From: Zygnema cylindricum
Taxonomy: Eukaryota; Streptophyta; Zygnematophyceae; Zygnematales; Zygnemataceae
DNA: 64,000 nucleotides
Assembly (NCBI GenBank): GCA_037447655.1
Contig: JBBHKE010002856.1
Span: 413,565 to 477,564, forward strand
Direction of reading: 5' to 3'
Below, one piece after another: positions 23,191 through 36,800 of this stretch. The first letter of the stretch is position 1; each line of letters starts with the position of its first letter. The notes under the pieces were generated by a model. It did no database searches. It saw only the letters and a program-made list of their open reading frames with translations, and was not told the origin of the DNA. The translations under genes and the position numbers were made by a program.

Positions 23191-26100
23191 ATGTCTGAAC
23201 CCCGTGTGATTGTTACGCTCGGCGCTGGAAGGGTGAGTTAAAGTGGAATTACTTTGTGACGCTGTTGCTGCAATGGTGCTTCTTCCGCTGTCTTTTGCTG
23301 GTCTTTCCGCTGTCTTTTGCTGGTCTTTCCGCTGTCTTTTGCTGGTTGTCATCCCTAGAGGAAATTGTTGTAATATGAACCAATCGTGTAGGACAATGTT
23401 GTTGTAGCCATTTTTAACAAGGTTTCCTGCAGCCTGGTCCTGTATGTTTGTCAATGGATTTACAATTCGGGGCAATTAGCAAGTTTTTTGCAGTTCGCTC
23501 ATTCTGTTGAAGCCAGGTAGTTTGTTTGGTAACATAGTTCAGGTTAAAAAACTACACGTTGTCACTATCTAGTTGATTAATTCCTTCTCAACTAGGTCAT
23601 TGAGAAGATTTAGCAAGTAGTCTCTGCTGACTATGAAGAAGGGAAGGTTTTCAGGTTGCTCGAAAACCGTTGTCGAGGCGTCCCCCACCAATTCAAGGGC
23701 TTTCTCAAGGTCGGCAGGGCATGTATTCAGACCAGATAGTTGATAGGACGCAGACCACTTTAAAGGACCGCTTGGGCAATACACCTAGTGTTGGAACTGG
23801 CATAAAGGCGAGATTGGGACCTTTAAGTGGTGGCAGCAACCCTCAACCTATTGTTGGAAAAAGGTTAGGTTCGCTCTTCCTGTTTCCGTATTTATTAGGC
23901 TATTGCTTCAGGTTTCCATTTTTACTCCCTGCTCATAATTGCTGAAGCTCATTGACTATGTTTGCTTGGGTGGGCGTTGCAGACGACGTGGAGAAGACCA
24001 GAAATGGCAGCATGATTTATATAATGATGGAAGTACTAGTATCCTCTTGTCGCATGTTCTTTTCTAATCTTATCATATTCTCTTTCACTGCTGAGTGTAT
24101 CACAATCCTCCAATGTATGTCAGTGCTAGACATGTATTTGAATTTCTGCGAACAATCTACAGAAGTTGCAGTACACTGAAAGTACACTGCCCATCGCTAG
24201 TAATGTAAAGAATTTTGTCGCGTAAATGCGAAATTAGAATGCGTGTAATAATCTAGGGGAGAGTGCTTGCCAATTTTAGGCCACTTTTTTAAGTTGTGTT
24301 AATAGCACTATTTTATGACTTTTGGTGAAAATAATCGGCAACTAAATTAGTGCTGTTAATACTTATAGTAATGAGTATAGTTTGTATGATTGTCTGCAGC
24401 AGCGCTCATGTTTTAGCAGCGAGCCTGAAACAGGTTAGACAGGTTTTTTGATGAGTTGAACAAACTCTTGTGCTCGACAGGCAGCACCATGACCTGTCTA
24501 AAAGCAGCATTGCAGAAGAAGGGCTGGGAGACATATAGCTGCATCTTTACAAAATGTTGTGTGCCTCCTTAAGTGTTATGTGGCAGTGATTGGCAATGGT
24601 GGCCAAGTTGTTCAAGGAGACTTGCGCAGTCGTCTGAGCAGACGTGCTGGTCAAGGTGCAAGTGGTGGAAACCCTGGGAAAGTGAGGGATTTGAGGGAAA
24701 AACTGTCTCGTTCAGCTACAACTTCTAGAGCAAATACTGCCCCTCCTGCGAAGCAACGCCGGTTGACGTCTGTTGTTGCCCCCACTAGAGCTAATGCTGT
24801 TGGAGCCCAGCCCTCTCCTATCGTTCAACAAGTTCAACAAGTTCAACCAACAAGTAATCAGCAAGTAAGTGCTTTTTTCATGCAAAATTTTGATGGACTT
24901 CGCTGCGAGACTGACAGGAATTGTCGCAATCCTGCAAGGAGGTTTAATATATTTGTCAAATGCCGGTAAGGGCAACAAATAGTAGCAATCCTGTGTCACC
25001 TTTGTCATAGGGCGACTAATAATTATCAGATTTTGAGCTTATGGGCAGATGATAAGTCTGTTCTTGGATGCTGGCAACCAGGATGGCATGATCACTTCTT
25101 TAGTTTAGATTGTCTGATAGCAAGGTGGGAAGTAATAGAATGTGACGATGTGTCTCTGTTTGGATGGGAATTTGTTTGCATTCATAGCACGTGATATGGA
25201 ACTTGAAGAGGTTTTTTGTAGGACTTTGTTTAATTGCTGTCAACTCTTTCTGAAATGTACATGCTATAGAGTATTTTGTATACTGTAATTATATCTTACC
25301 AAAAAGATCTCTTAAATATTTTAGATTGTCTACTTTCTTTAGCTGAGTTCCAATTCCCCTCATTCGATTTACTTCTCCTCGAGACAGGAAAGGAGGTATA
25401 TTTGGTGGTGTTCTCCATGGTCCTTGAAGCTTGTTATCTTCATTTATTATTTTTGGGGTAGTTATAAACTCATGTTTTAGTTGTGTGAAATACCATTTTG
25501 ATAATCCCATCCCATCCTTTACCTGCAGCCACGAATGCAAGCTTCAACTAAATCAGTCGCGTCCTTCTTGACTTCCTTGGGCCTGGCCAAGTATGTCGCA
25601 GCTTTTCAAGCAGAAGAGGTACTGGGACCATTTCCACTTGAGTAATAGTTGCGATTGCCTTTTATATTGCAAGAATGCTACTGGACGCGTAGAAGATTTT
25701 GTTCACAGTGGTTCGATCCAGCTTTTTCCCATAATATACAGAGAACCTTGAGTTGTGTCTAAGGCTGCTGGTAGTGCAGATATTTGGTTTGAGTGACAAG
25801 CACAGCATTGGGTTTGCGACACTTTTGTTTATGCATCTTATTGTTTATTAAGGAGTTATGATTGAACTTCTCGCACAATCCCCAACAACAATTTGTCGTA
25901 CAAGCAAGGCAGATTTTGCCGATTGCATGGGCTACGGAAACATGATTGGATGATGAGATAATGTTAGAGTTTTGTTATCAGTGATAAACATAGCATCTTT
26001 GCTCCCGACTGTGATTTATTTTTTGTTTCACGAGCCAGAACTGGCAGTTTTATCTGTCCTTTCTCCTTTCTGAAAACAAACAATGACGATACTCAACCGT

Positions 26101-27145
26101 CAAGCTTTCTTGGGCGACAGGAAAGTCACTTATCATGAAGGCATGGGTAGCATGAGCATTTTTCTGGAGTTGTGATCTTGTTTCTTGTTTTTTTCTTGTC
26201 ATTTAGAAAGAATTCACATGTTCACCTTTTGAAATGTGGCGATTGCAGGTAGATATGGCAGCTTTGCAACACTTTCGGGACGAAGATCTGAAGGAGATGG
26301 GGGTCCCAATGGTGAGTCAACATTCAAAACTAGTTGTGTTTCTCCATTGTCGCGAAAGTATTCTGACTGTTTGTTTCGATTATTTACTGGTTACTGGTTA
26401 TTAATGTCTTTAATCTAGGGTGTCTTGATGTGCACCTGACTAGTGCTTCAGGTCCCAACACTGTTTTTAAGTGTGGAGAGGCAAATGCCGATTCTTCTTA
26501 TGAGTCCATACACCATGTATTATTATTAGCGTTAATGTTTTTTTGCCACTTAAATCCCCTTTTCTTTGTGCACACTTGTTGGATTATCAATCGGTCGGCT
26601 GCGACGGAAAGGTAAGATTACCACCTTTCGATTGGGTGGCTCTGAACGGAAATTGGACACGTGTGCCTGGAGAAATCAAAGGGATGAAAAAAACATAAAC
26701 ACTATTAATGATACACGGTGTAGTCTTCTCAATGGCAAGGTCATAGTTGGATAAGGTCATATTTGGATGGGGTCATGTGGGACGAAACGTTGTATATGGA
26801 TGGATTGGCATTCGCTCTTGGATGGATTACGCTTAACTTTGCTCTGGGTCAGAGACATCTTATGGATCCTTCTTCTCACCTAAGGACTCTTTTTGTTGTA
26901 ACTTCTGATGTTTTAAACGAATACATTGCAGGGCTGTTAATCGTAAGTTTTTGCTTGAAAAACATTTTATTTTAAACAAAGTTTGTGAGTACTCTGTCAG
27001 ACTGGTTCTCTATGAAGTCAACATGTTTTAGAGATTGGTTTGAGAATGCTGGTTGCGGAACATTGATAAACTCCATTTGGTTGAACTTATCCAGGGACCG
27101 AGGAAAAAGATACTCCTGGCCTTGAAACCGGAATCAAATTCATAA
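23191..27145 (+). CDS. SAM-domain protein, plant type, seven exons
   Basis: Exons 23191-23232, 23655-23863, 23983-24032, 24587-24864, 25529-25618, 26249-26311 and 27095-27145 join in phase to 260 residues; all introns are GT-AG. The start is MSEPRVIVTLGAGR. The middle is basic and low complexity, with SRRPPPIQG, TLKDRLGN, KRRRGEDQKWQHDLYNDG, DLRSRLSRRAG, LREKLSRSATTSR and a Gln-rich VQQVQQVQ run. The C-terminal ~60 residues are a sterile alpha motif: SVASFLTSLGLAKYVAAFQA, EEVDMAALQHFRDEDLKEMG, then GPRKKILLALKP, with the usual helix 5 at the very end. Plants have a small family with this architecture (basic linker plus terminal SAM); SAM domains mediate homo- or hetero-oligomerisation, and some bind RNA. 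Function here is not known. Two MITEs lie in introns 3 and 6. An upstream 5'-UTR exon may exist. Confidence 0.8.
23286..23347. repeat. 21-bp tandem repeat in intron 1 of the SAM gene
   Basis: Three near-identical copies of CGCTGTCTTTTGCTGGTCTTT lie in the first intron, between the donor at 23233 and the acceptor at 23654. It is pyrimidine-rich and could influence splicing. Confidence 0.8.
24185..24376. mobile_element. MITE, CACTGCCCATCG subfamily, in intron 3
   Basis: Left end TA|CACTGCCCATCGCTAGTAATG; right end around 24376 with TTAATACTTATAGTAATGAG. It shares the internal words AAATGCGAAATTAGAAT and CTAAATTAGTG with the copy at 50615-50797, so they are members of one subfamily. Confidence 0.65.
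26511..26720. mobile_element. MITE (210 bp) in intron 6 of the SAM gene
   Basis: TA-flanked at 26509-26510 and 26721-26722. The left end is CACCATGTATTATTATTAGC and the right end is complementary to CACCGTGTATCATTAATAGT. Internal words (TGCACACTTGT, TGTGTGCCTGGAGAAA) match the copy at 34781-34990. Confidence 0.75.
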
Positions 27146-29994
27146 TTGTGCACGAACTGTGAATTGACACCGTGGAGCTATGTTTCTTCTAAGTCCGGGC
27201 TTTTGAAGCCCCTGTGCTTTTTTGGGCGTCTATTGCATAACCATAGTACATTACAAGGATAAGTGTGCTACTAGGTGCCAAATTACTGTGAAGCACCTCG
27301 CATCGATGAAGGTCCTTGGGAATGTTTTTGTCTTTCATTTCTATTGTAGTCACTTGGTGATCTGAAGCTTATGGAAGAGTCGTTTATTAGAATCGTTTAT
27401 ACATATGACCAGCACCTTTCTTTCATCATCTGTCAAGGCAAAGAGGTGTATGTCAAGTGGGTCTGTTGTTTATATTCCAGTTCAGGTTATGATATTGGTG
27501 GCCGGATTTTAGATGTGATGGGCAAGTTGGTGTATGAAATGGGTGTCTACTGAAGTTTTTCCAATTGTAATTTTTGTGCACTAACAGGAAAAAGAATCTA
27601 CTTCTCTTATGATCAGGCTTTTTTGTATGCTATATTTGTACCACATTTATTGTTTTGGAGTTCACGTCGTTTTTGTGATAAGGCCCTGCGTCTGAAGGCC
27701 AAGCTGAACGGCTCATGTGGAGATTATCTAGTGACACTAGAGTGTATCAGCTTTTGGTAGTTTACATCTTGAGGAGTGTTTTTTCCTTGATCGGGTAGAT
27801 GATTTAGGCATGTGTTTAATGTACAATGTGTAGGTTTCATTCTGTTCATTTGTTAGTAAAAGCTGTAACTCTACTCCACCTTGACAATAATTCAAGGATA
27901 CACTCTTGTCTGGTCGGTAGGGTGTGATCAGCCATTCCTAATTTCAAAAAATAGTTCTTTCCTATTTCCTGTTAGTACGCTAAGGTGGTTGCACTCTAAG
28001 GCGGTTGTAGTGCTTGCATGGCAAAATTCTGTTGCAGTCGACCTGAACTTTTTGAAGATTTTTTCAGCAATGAGTTTCGTCAGAACTGTTCCCAAACCAT
28101 CTGACTGTTGAGGGTTGTAGATTGTCTTGTACGCGTTAAAGTCACCGACTGTTGTTGGTTATTCTGTGTTGTTTACCATCGCACATTTGAACAAAACTTA
28201 CTATTGTTATTCAAAAGCAAAAAAGTAACAAAAAGTATACACCATTCTGGATACATTTTGAGAACTGAGAAAGAATACATGCCCTAAGGCATTTAATTTT
28301 TGATGCATGCAATTGCTTTGTGGTACTCTATGTCATACTCAAGCCACTGTAATAGTCATAGGTGTACACCATTGCAAGTGCACCTGTAACACAGTAAGAT
28401 TTTCGGTGGATAGGCAGTCACATTCATATATACAACTGGCATATAAATATCTAAGTCAAACTTGATTGACCTTAGTATTCATAAATGTCCTACTCCATTG
28501 CAAGTGCATCAGTAACAGAAAGACTCCAGGTGGATATATTACTAAAAAAAACAATGTAGATTTACACTACTACGCTCCCTAAAAAACCGTAGGTGCTAAT
28601 GGGTGAATCCCATCACGCCTCCACTCACACCATTCTCCATATTTACAATTTTTCTACACTATTTTCTGCTAGCTAATTTTGATCAAAAAGAGGGATCTGT
28701 TGTTGACGATAAAAGAGGGAAAGGATACAAGAAACTCACCAAATGTCAAACCAAAACCACAGGAAAACGAAAAGGAAAACTACAAATTTTCTGCAGTATT
28801 AAGGAATATAATTTGCAGAATCGGTCAAAAACGAGTGCGATAAACCCAGACATAGTGAAGCCCTTCATCATATCCACTCTCCACAGCTCCTGGTGATTAC
28901 GGAATCAAGCATAGGTGAATATAACCATAGAAAGGCTGAAACATAACAAACTAGTTCCTGTAAGTGGCAGAAATAAGAAACTTAAGCGCTTTTTCTTCCT
29001 ATGAAGTTGCCCTGCATAAGACGGAATGTTGCACGAATAAGAGCTATAAGCTGATTGAGGCCAACAAATTATGCAAAAATGTCAAAATGAAATAGAGAAA
29101 AAAAACAGGAAAAAAAAAAAAACAATGAGAACTTTACATAACCGCTCAGCTTGTGTCTAACTTGCAACAGTAAAATTCATAAACCAAAGGGAAAAATTTG
29201 AGTACGACGAAGAATCTTACCTTCGTGTTTGGCAAAAATGCTGTTAAAAGAATTTCTGATCAATTCAGAAGAACCGTGAGCGACTTCTGATTGAAACATA
29301 TCCCTCCTAAGGTCAAAAACAAAACCACACCACTCCGACAATTTTCATCAGAAATAAACTTATTTCTTTTCTATTGACCTGGCCTACATGAAAGTCAGTT
29401 TTCAGGATGTAGGGTTTCTTCGAGGTTATTTTAGGCTTCTTCCCATCAAAGTGAGGCCTATCAAAATATTTGTGGCCAAATTGAACATGGCTTAGGATAA
29501 AGTCCAAAAGTTCACAATTCTCAGAAAAACCTATGAGACACTTTTTTCAAATTGGCACGAGTGGCCCACGACTCTGAAACAGTTGTCAAAGTGCAAATTT
29601 TGTATGCATTAAAATCCATAGCGTAAAATAATTTTGTGAATGTAAAAACAGCTCTAATTATCCCGAATGGAGTGAAGTATCCTACAATATAAATCCAGTG
29701 AGAGTAATGCGACGACACGAGATTTATATAAATGTAAAAGCGGGATTTGCACATGCCTTTGTAGCTCTCGTCCTATCCTTCAATTCCCAACTTACCCTCC
29801 CTCTTTTCCTTAAAAAGAAAAAAAAACACTTGGGTTGAAATTTTCTATGTAAATCAGTTGTCAAAAGTCGAAAGCTTGAGGGTACTGGACCATCATCGCG
29901 AACTCCAACAAGTTATGTGAGTATGGTCAAGGAATACACTTACACAACAGGAGATCGAACTGGTAGTCTAAATGACAACATTATCCCTTTATTA
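27146..29994. other. Intergenic / 3' flank of the SAM gene
   Basis: No convincing exon on either strand. A degenerate repeat with CCATTGCAAGTGCA(T/C)C(A/T)GTAACA occurs twice (28370-28395 and 28496-28516). AT-rich, low coding signal. Confidence 0.5.
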
Positions 29995-30214
29995 CACCGT
30001 GAATCGCTATAAGCATTAAGAACAATTAGCGTGAGGCCTGTTTTACTATTAATATTTACTATTTTCTGGTACAAATATCATTGACAATTCCCAACCGCTT
30101 AAAGAATCAGCATTAAGAAAAAACCAATTAGCATAATTAACTCTGTTTTACGTCCAGAGGCAGGAGAAACCGGGACCGAATTAGTGTTACTAACGCTAAG
30201 AGCGATTCAAGATG
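29995..30214. mobile_element. MITE (220 bp) downstream of RMI1
   Basis: TA at 29993-29994 and 30215-30216. Left end CACCGTGAATCGCTATAAGC; right end complementary to CATCTTGAATCGCTCTTAGC. Subterminal TTAGCGTGA and AATTAGTGTTA words are present. Confidence 0.75.
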
Positions 30215-30337
30215 TATCTAAGTTGTGCATTAACTTGTTGTTATGATCATCTTGAGCTTCCTGGTTTTAAGACTTACAGGAAACTCACCAGAAAATCGTC
30301 ATTTTACACCGAATTTCAGTAAGGGCTACAAGAAATT

Positions 30338-30386
30338 GAATTTGATGAAGGACCGAATTCGATGAAGGACCGAATTCGATGAAGTA
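30338..30386. repeat. 17-bp tandem repeat just after the RMI1 stop
   Basis: GAATTCGATGAAGGACC-type unit repeated about three times, ending within 10 bp of the RMI1 stop codon; it would be in the 3' UTR. Confidence 0.8.
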
Positions 30387-30393
30387 CAAGATC

Positions 30394-33022
30394 TCACGCT
30401 CTGGAGCTAACTACCTCTAACAACCTTTCAGCATCGATGATTTCACAACCTTTGGCGATAGCCGTGATCAAAGGTACTTCCTCTATACAGTCCCATTCCA
30501 GCTCCACAACCCCTTCAAACTCCTCCAAGAAGACCTCCATTTTCTTCAAAGCTTCTTTCACCCTATTTTCTTCACTTGTGCCTGGTTGTTGTAGGGCTGC
30601 CATAGCCTCTTCTGCCAATAGTCCCAAAATCTGTTCAATAACTGGCTGGTCCACTCGAGCATCAAGCATAAAACTTCCATCCTCCACCACAACTATAAGC
30701 CCAAACGTTTCTACCTGAAACTCTTTCACTGCCGTAAATAAACATTTGACACGATTGCGACCTGTAAACCCAGGGCTCCTTGCATTATTAGAGCCCATGA
30801 GGCCAGCTAAGTACGCAAATGGACCACTAACTGACAGTCTCCGATGGCCAGTATTATCTCTGGTCTGTTGTCGCATTGAATTTGCCTCCATCTCCATCAA
30901 TATCTCCATATCTGCCTCGTCATCCATGGGGAGGTCTTCAAGACCCGGCCCCTCTCCCATCCTAGCTCCAGTACTTGCTCCTGTTCCTGGTCCCTCTCTG
31001 TCATACATTGATGGTTCGTTTACTATTGGAGGTGAAGAAATGCGCCCATTTCCGACAACTTCTGGATGACGGTTTTCTTGTCCATTCGGTTGATTTCTCT
31101 GAGAAAAGTCAGTTTCTGGCTGTGGAACAACTGTAGGTCTGAATGTACTTCCTGCTCCTCCTTGAGTGGATTCTGTCTCCATTCTTGTGCCTGAGGTTTC
31201 TGATCTCCCAAGGTTCGCAGGGACAGAAGACCTTGATTGGTCTGGGGCCGACCGAATCTCCTGTGGTCTACCTCTAAGCGCTGATGATTGTTCAACAAAC
31301 GACCCCGTAGAAGGTTCAATTCGCCAAGCAACAGCCATAGCTTCTTCTTGAAGCGAAGGACGGGAAGAGTCTCTTCCTCTTCCCCCACCTCCCCCAACTC
31401 CTCCTCTGGCTCTGGCCCTCCAGCCCCTTGAAGGCTGGTTCCACCTTTTCACGATTCTCTGCCTGGCCTCCTCCAAAGCTGCCACATGTCCACCCAGGAA
31501 GTCAAGGTTTTCTGGAGACAACAGCAGTAAGCCCCTCCTGACAGGAATATCATGAAGGGCTACCTTGGTGCCAGCTGGTATGTGAACCCTAAACGCTTCG
31601 ATTCGACGGTACTCGATTGCAGTAACTCTTTGTACACCATCAGTTAAACTTAATTTCAGGAATCGAGAGGGAGGTTCGTTTCCACTCTCATTGTAGCGAT
31701 CTTTTGCTGGAGTGGCAATGTCCACAGCTTCATCAACCTGTAAAGAGAAACAAGTTCATAAGTTGGTTGCTTTTCCTCATCTTGTATATGACCTGAATAC
31801 AATCAAATGAATATTATGAGCTCGTCATCTGATATAATTGTCAAAACTTAGATCAGGATGCCAGAGAACAAAATGAATGCTCCATCATTCTCACACGGTT
31901 TGAAAAGTGACAATGAGAACTGTTAAAAGTCTTCAACCAGCTAGTTTGTAGAATGCATGAGTAAAAGTTTGTCCGATACGCAAAATACTGCATTTTTTAT
32001 CAGTATTTTTTGGAAACTAACATTAAGACGTTACCTGCTAAAACTATAGAATTCATTCATTAAAAATGGTTACAAAACTTCAATATCCGACAAGGCCGTA
32101 ACGACAATCCATTTTTTTTTGTAAGAGTCCATGTCGTGTTAACCTTTTCTTAAACATTCAGATCACAACTGAAGAACTTTTTGAATATCTATCATAGATT
32201 CTCCAAACACCTTCAGTTTCCTCTGACTAATTTTCATCAAAAGCTAATCTCACAATTGAAAGGGAGGCTTGCTTCAAGCTAAGAAACGGGTGGCTGAGGC
32301 AGCTACAAATTTTTTACAGAAACACCTATGCTGTTTATTGGGTTTAACTGAAGTATATAGAATCGGTAACTAGTTAACCTATAACTGTTGTTTACAACAG
32401 TGCACCAACATTATGCATCACCGATACATTTCACACACATAGAGGTAATCCATCTGTACGCATTCGTTAGTTGTCAGAGCGAACAGAACTAATTTCCAAC
32501 AGTTAATGCATTTCTTTACTTTCCACTGGACTTTCAGACATTTGAAGATGAATGGAAATTCTAGAGATTTCAATTCATGCCCTTATATTTTAATCTATTT
32601 GAAGTTTACTCAAAAGGACGAACTTGAATAGTTCGCTTTCAGATGAATTCTATCTTATGTCATTCACTTGTACCTTTTTCCTACACTGTGCCAGTTGCCA
32701 AACCTCAAACCCCTCCCTTTAAGGTTCACAAGATTCTATATTAATTACCTGCAAGACAAATGCTCCAGTCAATTCCTGTTTATGCATGTTATTTACATTG
32801 GCCGGCAAGCTTCCATGGCCGGATACATTCATATCTGAAAGAAGAAAGTGAGCAAAACAAATTTCTACTTGGCGTGTTAAAGGCAAATCCTGAAAACCGG
32901 CTTCTGTTTTGAACCAAAAAGATTGCACATGCTTGAAGCCATTCGTCTTTAGGAAAAATATACTGAGAATGAAGCTCGGGCTTTAGCCTATTTGTTAATT
33001 CAGCTAAAGAGGCTTCATCCAT
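30394..33022 (-). CDS. RMI1: RecQ-mediated genome instability protein 1 (RMI1)
   Basis: Two exons: 33022-32749 and 31737-30394, joined by a GT-AG intron. Exon 1 begins MDEASLAELTNRLKP and has the family's LPANV-like block (GSLPANVNNMHKQELTGAFV). Exon 2 has the OB1 domain: SRFLKLSLTDGVQRVTAIEY, FRVHIPAGTKVALHD, VRRGLLLLSPENLDFLGG. A Gly/Arg-rich and disordered linker of about 230 residues follows, and then a C-terminal OB2-like domain (RVKCLFTAVKEFQ, VVVEDGSFMLDARVDQPVIE, FEGVVELEW). RMI1 is the scaffold of the BLM/RECQ4-TOP3-RMI complex that dissolves double Holliday junctions in the nucleus. Exon 1 has an odd point: EWLQACAIFLVQNRSR and FQDLPLTRQVEICFAHF are in different frames, reconciled by one T too many in a TTTT run near 32892-32895. 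This is either a sequencing/assembly error or a real disabling mutation. Predicted length is about 538 residues. Confidence 0.85.
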
Positions 33023-33803
33023 GGCTTCTTTCTAGGGGCAGTAACTGAAAAAAAAAAGAGTTCAACACATGGGCCATACTATTTTACACCAAGATTTCTC
33101 ATGCATCCATAGTTCCATGCTACTATAAAACTGAAAAGTGACAAAAATGACAGTAGTGAGAACAAAGGGAAATGCTTTCTGCTTTGCAAATTCATACCAC
33201 GCGAGAAGGCAAGGTAGAAAAAGGGGTGCTGAAAGTGCTGAAACAAAAATTGCGGGAATTTCGTACGGAATTGTATGAAATAATGAAATCTGCATACTAT
33301 ACAGAAACGGAAAAATCTCCTACTACCCTATTCGTGCGGCTAATTTCTTGCAGCTGCATGAAACTTCCCATTCCGTACTGTAGAGTACTGTACTGTACCG
33401 TACGAAAACTTCCATTTCGTGTTGCGGACCGCATACACTTTTGGCACGATTTCGAAATCAGTATATAATTTTATAAAATAGCGCCATGACGCTCTGTCGA
33501 CGTCTTCGGTACAGTACCAGAAGTCGAACGAAGAAAAGTCAAAAAAGTAAAAAAATCGACAGTCCAAGGCAAAATGGCAAAAGTGCCTCGAATGTGAATT
33601 ATTCCAGAAAGCTTTTTCTCTGAACGAAACGAAACTTCTTTCACACTACAGTACTGTACAGTACTGTAGTCTAGTATCCCTGTGGAGAATTCTTTTGCTG
33701 TTGATGCTTGAAACTTTGTAACTCGTAAGGATAGGAACGACGGAAAGTGTGTGCGAGCTCAACGTTTTAGCTTGTTTCCACGTGTCAAGCCCTGCTCCAA
33801 GAG
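33023..33803. promoter_or_regulatory. Shared upstream region of RMI1 and the WBP2-like gene
   Basis: The two genes are head to head with about 780 bp between start codons. Part of it (33240-33670) is rich in GTACTGTAC and CCGTAC words, some palindromic (TACAGTACTGTACAGTACTG at 33649-33668), resembling the interior of the hAT copy at 39.2 kb, so a degraded element may lie in the promoter. No clear TATA box was identified. Confidence 0.4.
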
Positions 33804-36800
33804 ATGGCGACAAATCCTCAGCTGGACTCTTCCGGTCTGCCCGTACCTTTCGAGGGCGAGATGATGGTGCTCGCACGTGCTGGTGTGGAGTTCAAAGTTG
33901 ACAGTTGTCACTTGACAGAGTGAGGATCTTTGTACTCACGCCAGCTGGGAAGAAGCACTATGCCAGGCATAAGCAGGTTGTTTTAGTATTGAAAAATGGG
34001 AGGCTTTAAAGTTATCATCATTGCTATGGCGTTATTGCTGGTTTTTTATAACATAGCTTCTTTCTTGGTTCTAGATACGAATGAGGATGGTATCTTTGTT
34101 TTAAGCAAGCGTGGATACTTGTTAACTCAATTTGCAGTTTTCGTATGATTAAGTGCATGCTTCACTGAAAGCTATACTGAAATATTTTGAGATTTAAGCA
34201 ATTTTGATTTGTTTTATTTGTTAATTTGAAAAGACCTTGTGTAAAGAGAGGAAACAAATAAGTTCGTCTTTAGCACTGCCCAAACAAAAAAAGGGAGGGG
34301 GGGGGGGGTAACCAATTACGCCTTGGGAAGTCTAGAGGAACCAGTAACTGTTTCCTGTCAACCATAAGCAAGTGCCAAATGATGGCTGGACTTGTAAGCT
34401 GGTAAAAAATCATTGTTTTCATGTTTTTTTTGTCTTTTGGGCAGCCCTTCGCTGTAATTACTCTAGGCAGATAATCAGTGTGGATGGAGAAACATACCCC
34501 ACTATGGAATTAGATTACGGTTCGTGGATTCTCGTTGTTCTCATGTTTCACTATTGTCCACTGTTGTGCTTCTGCAATACGTTAGACAGCTGATTACTGT
34601 GAACCATGTAACAACTTGTCACTCAACTTTATTGCACTCTGAGCCTACACCGGCAATCGCTATCAGAGTTCAGTGTTGCCAGGTAGCTCATTACCAGCCA
34701 GTTAGCTAACTGATTTTGGGTCAAAAAAACATGCAATCGAATTAGAGTGATTTTCTCTAGTAGCAATGGACAGTGTAGTACACCGTGAATCGCTATTAGT
34801 GTTGATGTTCTTTCCGCATTTAAACTCATTTTTCTCCATGCACACTTGTCGCATTTTTAAAAGGTCAATTGCGATGAAAAGTAACATTCTTAGCTTCTGA
34901 TGCTGGTCTCCAAATGAAAATGGGCATGTGTACCTGGAGAAAAGTTGATGTAAGTGTCAAAAAGAACCTTAACACTAATAGCGATACACGCTTTGCCTTC
35001 CTCGGTTCTCGTATTTTAGGAGTTCAGTTTACAAAAATGCTTGGTCTATATTGTATATTTTGGCAGTATTTTGAAAGGTTACTGGTATGTGTTTAGTGCA
35101 CTTAGATACCACAAAAACTCGTGGTTATTGAAATATTGCTCCTTGACAGAGTAACAGATTTTCGGGAGGTCTGTTAGTCCATATTGTGTAGGAAAGGTAA
35201 TTGTAGAAATACTTTTTCAAGGTTCTTTAACGAACAAGTGTTAGAAGGTCATTCAATACGTACTCTTTTCTATACATTACGAGCATGATGGCCTTAAAGT
35301 GTGTAGTGTATCCCCTTACAGTTTTGGCCAATACTTGCTGATACTCAACCTTTTAATAGGAGCCATTGAGCCGCGGTGAAAATTTCTTGTAGCAAAAAAT
35401 TGCAAGGTCATAGCTTTATTTAAGGGATAGCTCGTACGTCATTTCATGTCAGTCAGTGAGACAACATGATGGGGGCACCATCGTGGAAAGAATCACAGAT
35501 GTTTGAGGCTTTTCCGAATTTCGCGCTATCTCTCTTCTGATGTCAAAATGGGGTATTTCTTTTTCCAAAGGATGAGAAATAGTGGACATGGGCTTAGATG
35601 TATAATAGCAAGTGTTTATGGAGCATCATATGGCTTGATTTTCTGGACAAAAGTAACACATGATGAGGACCAGAATGGTTTTTTTGGGATTATCACCTTT
35701 CTAGGTTGTTTTTGGGATCTGTGGCTGCTTTTGCTGAAGCACATCCTTTTTCTTGTTTAACATAGAAATGGTGAGAAGAATGTCGAGGGGAACATGAATA
35801 CACTCAGAAGGAAATTTGTGATGATCGTTCGGCTTGAAGACTTGGAATGCAATTTCTGTACGGGAAAAGGCTGTACTAATGTGTCTAATGCTGCAAGTGT
35901 GGTTTTTGGGCAAGTGATTATTGGCGAGCGATACGTGGAGTATTTTTTTCAATGTAGAACTTGCTCACATGAGTGATTGTGAAATTGATGGGCTAAACTA
36001 TGAGGAATTTCCCTTCTTATTTTTTGCTTACAAAAAGTTGAGTTTTTCTTTCTTGCTTTACAGATGTCCTGGTGGAAAGTGGGCAAGTCGTGGCACCATT
36101 TTCCTTTCAAGTGTCCGAATGGTCTTTGTTGCTAGTCATCCTCGCCCTCCAATTGTTGCGTTTGACATGCCTTTGGTGAGCACTTTTAAATTTTCCCTCA
36201 TTGATGTCCGACCTGTTAGCGTATTTTCAAAATGCTTATGTCACAATTGGAAATTTGAAGTTGAAAGCCAATGTATTTGTGTTTTACTTGTGGGAGCAAT
36301 AATAACTGACAGTAGTTGGTGAACTGTGGGGAGCTGGTGGGAACAGTTATTTGTTCACGATGAGAAATTCAACCAGCCTATCTTCGCATGCAACAATCTG
36401 TCAGGAAAAGTGCACCCGGTATGAAGCCAATTGCCTAACCTCACATCATTTTCCTCAATAGTTATCAGATGTGAGCTTGAGAACTTCGGACAGAGTAGAG
36501 TGGTCCCCTTAGTCTTCTACTTGGAGCACATTGTAGCAAAACAAAATTTTCTTTCCTCGACGATCTGTTGATAAATCCAAAGGCTCACACATTTTCACTT
36601 CACGTGACGCAGGTAGTTTCAGAGGGCCTCGACGGATTTTCCCTCGATGCACACAATTTCAAAATTTTATTCAAAGAAGGCGGCGTTGGCACGTTTATCC
36701 CGGTCTTCTTTAATCTCTTGCATGCTTTAAGGGCTATTTCCTCCGAAAACATGCCCAGACCTTCATATTCGGATGATGCCCAGTCCCAACTACGCTCAGA

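Noticed and set aside
30000-31100. Plus-strand ORFs opposite RMI1 (30437-30718, 30746-31069)
   Set aside because: Antisense of the RMI1 exon 2; composition follows the minus-strand gene.
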